10,089 nt of DNA from Bacillota bacterium. GTDB lineage: Bacteria > Bacillota > Clostridia > Acetivibrionales > DTU013. The notes under the pieces were generated by a model. It was not told the DNA's origin. It did no database searches and saw nothing but the letters and a program-made list of their open reading frames with translations. Shown piece by piece: positions 7,840 through 10,089 of this stretch (position 1 is the stretch's first letter; every line of letters begins with the position of its first letter). The position numbers and the translations under genes are program-made. Where the stretch lies: positions 1 to 10,089 of the forward strand of contig JAEZLF010000250.1 of NCBI GenBank assembly GCA_023435925.1. The letters run 5' to 3'.

Positions 7840-7880
7840 AGGCTATGAAGGGAGGAGCCTTCTCTCTTTATAGCCTTATT
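7840..7880 (+). terminator. Long hairpin between the two permease pairs, probable terminator or attenuator
   Basis: AGGCTATGAAGGGAGG (7840-7855) pairs with 7861-7876 (TCTCTCTTTATAGCCT) as a continuous 16-bp stem with three G-U pairs and a 5-base loop. TTATT follows, a short and interrupted U-tract. It lies about 40 bp before the B2 start and may reduce read-through from C1 into B2. The remainder of the 240-bp gap (7679-7918) shows no gene, no repeat and no convincing promoter. Confidence 0.55.
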
Positions 7881-7918
7881 AAAAGCGTTCATATACTACC
7901 TGACTTGGAGAGATAAAT

Positions 7919-8881
7919 ATGGCTGTCAATGATCTGGCATTACAAAAGAATGCTATCAAGCTGGCAGAACGAAGTAAGCTTCTGAATCGTTACAAATCTC
8001 AAAAATCACTTTTTTTCATGATTATTCCGTGCATGATCATCACGTTTATATTTTCCTATTGGCCTCTAACAGGGTGGATCATGGCATTTCAAAACTTCAG
8101 GCCGAGCAAGGGATATTCTAATTCTACCTTTGTTGCGTTTGAACAGTTCAACTTTTTGTTTAAGGATCCGATTTTTTGGCAGGATTTCAGAAATACGACC
8201 GTAATGTCATTAATGAATCTTGTTTTTGGCTGTATTTTTGCAATAGGTTTTGCTCTGCTGTTAAATGAAATAAGAAGTTTAGGATTTAAGCGTATTACTC
8301 AGACTGCTTCCTATCTGCCTCATTTTTTGAGCTGGGTGATCGTTTGCTCATTGGTTTCCAGCATATTGTCCACCTATGATGGTACACTGAATAATTTGCT
8401 GGTGTGGTTGGGACTCATTGAAAAACCCATCCTGTGGCTTGGGGAAAAGCAATATTTCTGGTGGATCGTTGCCTTCACCAATGTTTGGAAGGAAATGGGA
8501 TGGAATACCACTATCTATATTGCTGCTATGTCGGCAATTGATACCGAACTGTATGAATCGTGCGAAATCGACGGCGGAAACCGTTACCATAAAATATGGC
8601 ATATTACGCTTCCGGGAATTCGCCCTACCATCATTGTTCTTTTGATTATGAATATCGGGTGGTTATTGAATGCAGGTTTCGAAATTCAGTATTTGCTTGG
8701 CAGAGGTCTTGTAATGGATGTTTCTGAAACAATCGATATTTTCGTACTAAAATACGGAATAACGTTAGGTAATTATTCTCTTGCTACAGCAAGCGGTATT
8801 TTCAAATCTGTCATATCCGTCATACTGCTATCTGTCATGAATTATTCCTCAAAAAGAATGGATGGGGAGAGCGTATTCTAG
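7919..8881 (+). CDS. lplB: LplB-type ABC sugar permease, B2
   Basis: This permease subunit (320 residues) is paralogous to B1, with closely matching stretches: SYLPHFLSWVIVC against SYMPHFLSWIIVC, then FTNVWKEMGWN and VSETIDIFVLK. Six membrane segments lie at about 30-57, 94-117, 128-150, 178-203, 235-254 and 288-307. Its EAA loop (213-232) begins ESCEIDGG: E213, D218, G219 and the distal LP are kept, but the two alanines of the motif are Ser and Cys, and EI precedes DG. TTGGAGAG (7905-7912) lies 6 bp before the ATG. Asn codons are mainly AAT (15 of 18), unlike B1. The partner is C2, 12 bp downstream. Which lipoprotein serves it is not shown; A1 is the likely one by codon use. Confidence 0.96.
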   Translation: MAVNDLALQKNAIKLAERSKLLNRYKSQKSLFFMIIPCMIITFIFSYWPLTGWIMAFQNFRPSKGYSNSTFVAFEQFNFLFKDPIFWQDFRNTTVMSLMNLVFGCIFAIGFALLLNEIRSLGFKRITQTASYLPHFLSWVIVCSLVSSILSTYDGTLNNLLVWLGLIEKPILWLGEKQYFWWIVAFTNVWKEMGWNTTIYIAAMSAIDTELYESCEIDGGNRYHKIWHITLPGIRPTIIVLLIMNIGWLLNAGFEIQYLLGRGLVMDVSETIDIFVLKYGITLGNYSLATASGIFKSVISVILLSVMNYSSKRMDGESVF

Positions 8882-8893
8882 GGGGAGAAGGTA

Positions 8894-9811
8894 ATGGCTC
8901 AAAATGTACATAAAATGAAAAGAGTTAAATTAGAACCAATCATTTTTAACACTATGAATACTCTCATTATGCTGATTATAATGACAGTTATGATTTATCC
9001 TTTTTGGAATACCATTGCCGTATCATTCAATAATTCGCAGGACACATTACGCGGTGGAATTACTTTTTTTCCGCGTCAGTTTTCGTTATACAACTATGAA
9101 ACGGTATTTAATAACGACCTCCTGATAACAGCGTCGTTGAACTCTGTGCTGCGTACTGTTTTTGCCATAGTTTTGGGTGTTTTCACGTCTGCAATGATCG
9201 CCTATGTGCTGTCACGTCCGGAATTCCTTTGGAGGAAATTCGTAACACGTTATTTTCTGATGACGATGTATGTGTCGGCCGGCTTGATTCCCCAGTACTT
9301 TCTGATCAGAAACCTGGGTATGATCAATAGCTTTGCCGTTTACATTATTCCCGGAATGATAAACGCCTTTCATATCATAGTAGTTAAGGCCTATATACAG
9401 ACACTGCCCGGCAGTCTTGTGGAAGCATCGAAAATTGACGGTGCCGGACATTTAAGATGTTTTGTCCAGATCATACTACCTGTCTGCAAGCCTGTTCTGG
9501 CAACCATAGCACTATGGTGTGCTGTCGGTGCGTGGAATTCATGGTTCGATACCTTTATATACAATTCCAGTAAAGACAAGCTAACTACTCTGCAGTATGA
9601 AATGATGAAAATGATTTCTGCTTCTATGAGCTCAGGAACCAATAAAAGTGCAGACGCAGTTTATGGTAATGTGGTGGTAACAGATGCGGTAACGCCCGTT
9701 TCCATCCGTGCCGCTGTTACCATTGTTGCTTCCGTCCCGATCCTGGTTGTTTGTCCGTTCCTCCAGAAGTATTTCGTGAGCGGTGTTGTAATCGGTGCGG
9801 TAAAGGGCTGA
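8894..9811 (+). CDS. ytcP: YtcP-type ABC sugar permease, C2
   Basis: This membrane subunit (305 residues) is the heterodimer partner of B2. Hydrophobic segments lie at about 15-40, 80-106, 118-137, 147-166, 192-212 and 272-291. The EAA loop is EASKIDGAGHLRCFVQIILP (177-196), with all key residues kept. The C-terminus QKYFVSGVVIGAVKG is typical of the family. Between LQYEMMK and VTPVSIRAA it is longer than C1. GGGGAG (8882-8887) starts one base after the B2 stop codon and 6 bp before the spacer ends at the ATG, so translation of the two genes is coupled. Terminator-like structures follow the stop, making this the likely last gene of the transcript. Confidence 0.96.
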   Translation: MAQNVHKMKRVKLEPIIFNTMNTLIMLIIMTVMIYPFWNTIAVSFNNSQDTLRGGITFFPRQFSLYNYETVFNNDLLITASLNSVLRTVFAIVLGVFTSAMIAYVLSRPEFLWRKFVTRYFLMTMYVSAGLIPQYFLIRNLGMINSFAVYIIPGMINAFHIIVVKAYIQTLPGSLVEASKIDGAGHLRCFVQIILPVCKPVLATIALWCAVGAWNSWFDTFIYNSSKDKLTTLQYEMMKMISASMSSGTNKSADAVYGNVVVTDAVTPVSIRAAVTIVASVPILVVCPFLQKYFVSGVVIGAVKG

Positions 9812-9830
9812 AAAATGGATTATTAATAAG

Positions 9831-9865
9831 TCCCGTATCACAAGCTCCGTATGGGAGTCCTTTTT
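9831..9865 (+). terminator. Probable intrinsic terminator after C2
   Basis: TCCCGTAT (9831-9838) pairs with GTATGGGA (9849-9856), including two G-U pairs, around a 10-base loop. A run of five T (9861-9865) follows 4 bases later. The location 20 bp after the last permease stop suits the end of the operon. The stem is moderate and the T-run slightly displaced, so read-through is possible. Confidence 0.5.
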
Positions 9866-9881
9866 CAAAGGGAGTCCTTTT
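9853..9881 (+). repeat. Tandem direct repeat GGGAGTCCTTTT, two copies at 17-bp period
   Basis: GGGAGTCCTTTT occurs at 9853-9864 and again at 9870-9881. AAAGG at 9867-9871 can pair either with CCTTT upstream (9859-9863) or with CCTTT downstream (9876-9880), giving mutually exclusive small hairpins. The second copy touches the candidate -35 region of the next gene. It could be a duplicated terminator tail or a regulator half-site pair. Confidence 0.5.
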
Positions 9882-9906
9882 GCTTTTACTAAAATTGTAT
9901 TATAAT
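9880..9906 (+). promoter_or_regulatory. Candidate promoter for the downstream sensor kinase
   Basis: A perfect TATAAT -10 box lies at 9901-9906. The best upstream partners are TTGCTT (9880-9885, spacing 15) or TTTGCT (9879-9884, spacing 16), both weak -35 matches. Initiation near 9913 would leave a leader of about 70 nt before the ATG at 9981. It lies just after the terminator-like repeats, as expected for a new transcription unit. A weak -35 fits a regulated promoter. Confidence 0.45.
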
Positions 9907-9980
9907 GTATTTATATATTTTTTTATGTATTTCGGGTTTATATATTTCAGGTAGATCACCTATGATGAAGGGATATTTCG

Positions 9981-10089
9981 ATGAAAAGGAAAATATCTAT
10001 GCAATATTTTACATCGCTATTTAATAATATCCCTTTGAAAAGCAGGATATTTATTTTCAATGCAGGAATTCTTTTAGCCGCTCTATCTG
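9981..10089 (+). CDS. Putative second YesM-type sensor histidine kinase, N-terminal fragment (3' end outside the window)
   Basis: The frame is open from the ATG at 9981 to the window edge (36 codons). It reads MKRKISMQYFTSLFNNIPLK, then a short basic stretch (SR) and a hydrophobic run (IFIFNAGILLAALS), the start of a first membrane segment. A short amphipathic lead, then PLKSR, then a membrane helix is the usual N-terminus of YesM-family kinases, and the context (after a terminator, next to a YesMN/Lpl locus) agrees. GAAGGGA (9967-9973) lies 7 bp before this ATG. A second in-frame ATG at 9999 also has AAAAGGA 8 bp ahead, so the start is not settled. No catalytic part is visible; another membrane protein is possible. 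Confidence 0.62.
   Translation, partial: MKRKISMQYFTSLFNNIPLKSRIFIFNAGILLAALS

Noticed and set aside
7869..7897. Promoter with TATACT (7892-7897) before B2
   Set aside because: No acceptable -35 box sits 16-18 bp upstream, and the start of transcription would fall on the ribosome binding site.
9751..9954. Plus-strand open frame overlapping the end of C2 and running through the terminator region
   Set aside because: It overlaps the conserved QKYF end of C2 in another frame, has no ribosome site, and crosses the terminator and promoter signals.
9962..10024. ATGATG start at 9962 just before the last gene
   Set aside because: It is in a different frame, ends after about 20 codons at a TAA, and has no ribosome site. 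The purines inside it serve the ATG at 9981.

Overview
This window is one carbohydrate-uptake locus of a low-to-moderate-GC Gram-positive bacterium (Bacillota). Three things point there: strong AGGAGG-type ribosome binding sites, lipoprotein signal peptides, and the pairing of YesM/YesN-type two-component genes with LplA/LplB/YtcP-type ABC importer genes. That pairing is greatly expanded in Paenibacillus-like bacilli and in polysaccharide-degrading Clostridia. The sequence does not let me choose between them. All complete genes read left to right, and I see no tRNA, rRNA, CRISPR array, transposase or phage gene.

Layout. (1) Bases 1-1996: the 3' end of a YesM-type sensor histidine kinase, overlapping by 23 bp a complete YesN-type response regulator with an AraC-type DNA-binding end. 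(2) 2031-3752: a first LplA-type lipoprotein (A1), only 34 bp after the regulator and so probably in its transcript. (3) A 204-bp gap with a possible promoter and a dyad. (4) 3957-5690: a second, paralogous LplA-type lipoprotein (A2), followed by a strong stem-loop without a T-run. (5) 5803-7678: a first permease pair, LplB-like (B1) and YtcP-like (C1). (6) A 240-bp gap with a long terminator-like hairpin. (7) 7919-9811: a second permease pair (B2, C2), only 12 bp apart. (8) 9831-9906: terminator-like repeats, then a good -10 box. (9) 9981 to the right edge: the start of what looks like another YesM-type sensor kinase.

How the parts work together (family knowledge plus inference): the kinase senses an extracellular signal, probably a sugar or bound sugar, and phosphorylates the regulator, which activates the importer genes. 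The lipoproteins capture an oligosaccharide outside the membrane and pass it to LplB/YtcP permease heterodimers. No ATP-binding subunit is encoded here, so a shared MsmX-type ATPase elsewhere is expected. No glycoside hydrolase is present either, so the substrate cannot be named.

The most interesting point is the gene order A1-[A2-B1-C1]-B2-C2. The middle three genes are flanked by the two longest spacers inside the locus and use codons differently from the outer three (AAC-rich for Asn). This suggests one importer cassette nested inside another, although expression-driven codon bias could give the same pattern. No clearly undescribed system is visible; the novelty lies in the compound organisation and in the RNA structures between genes.
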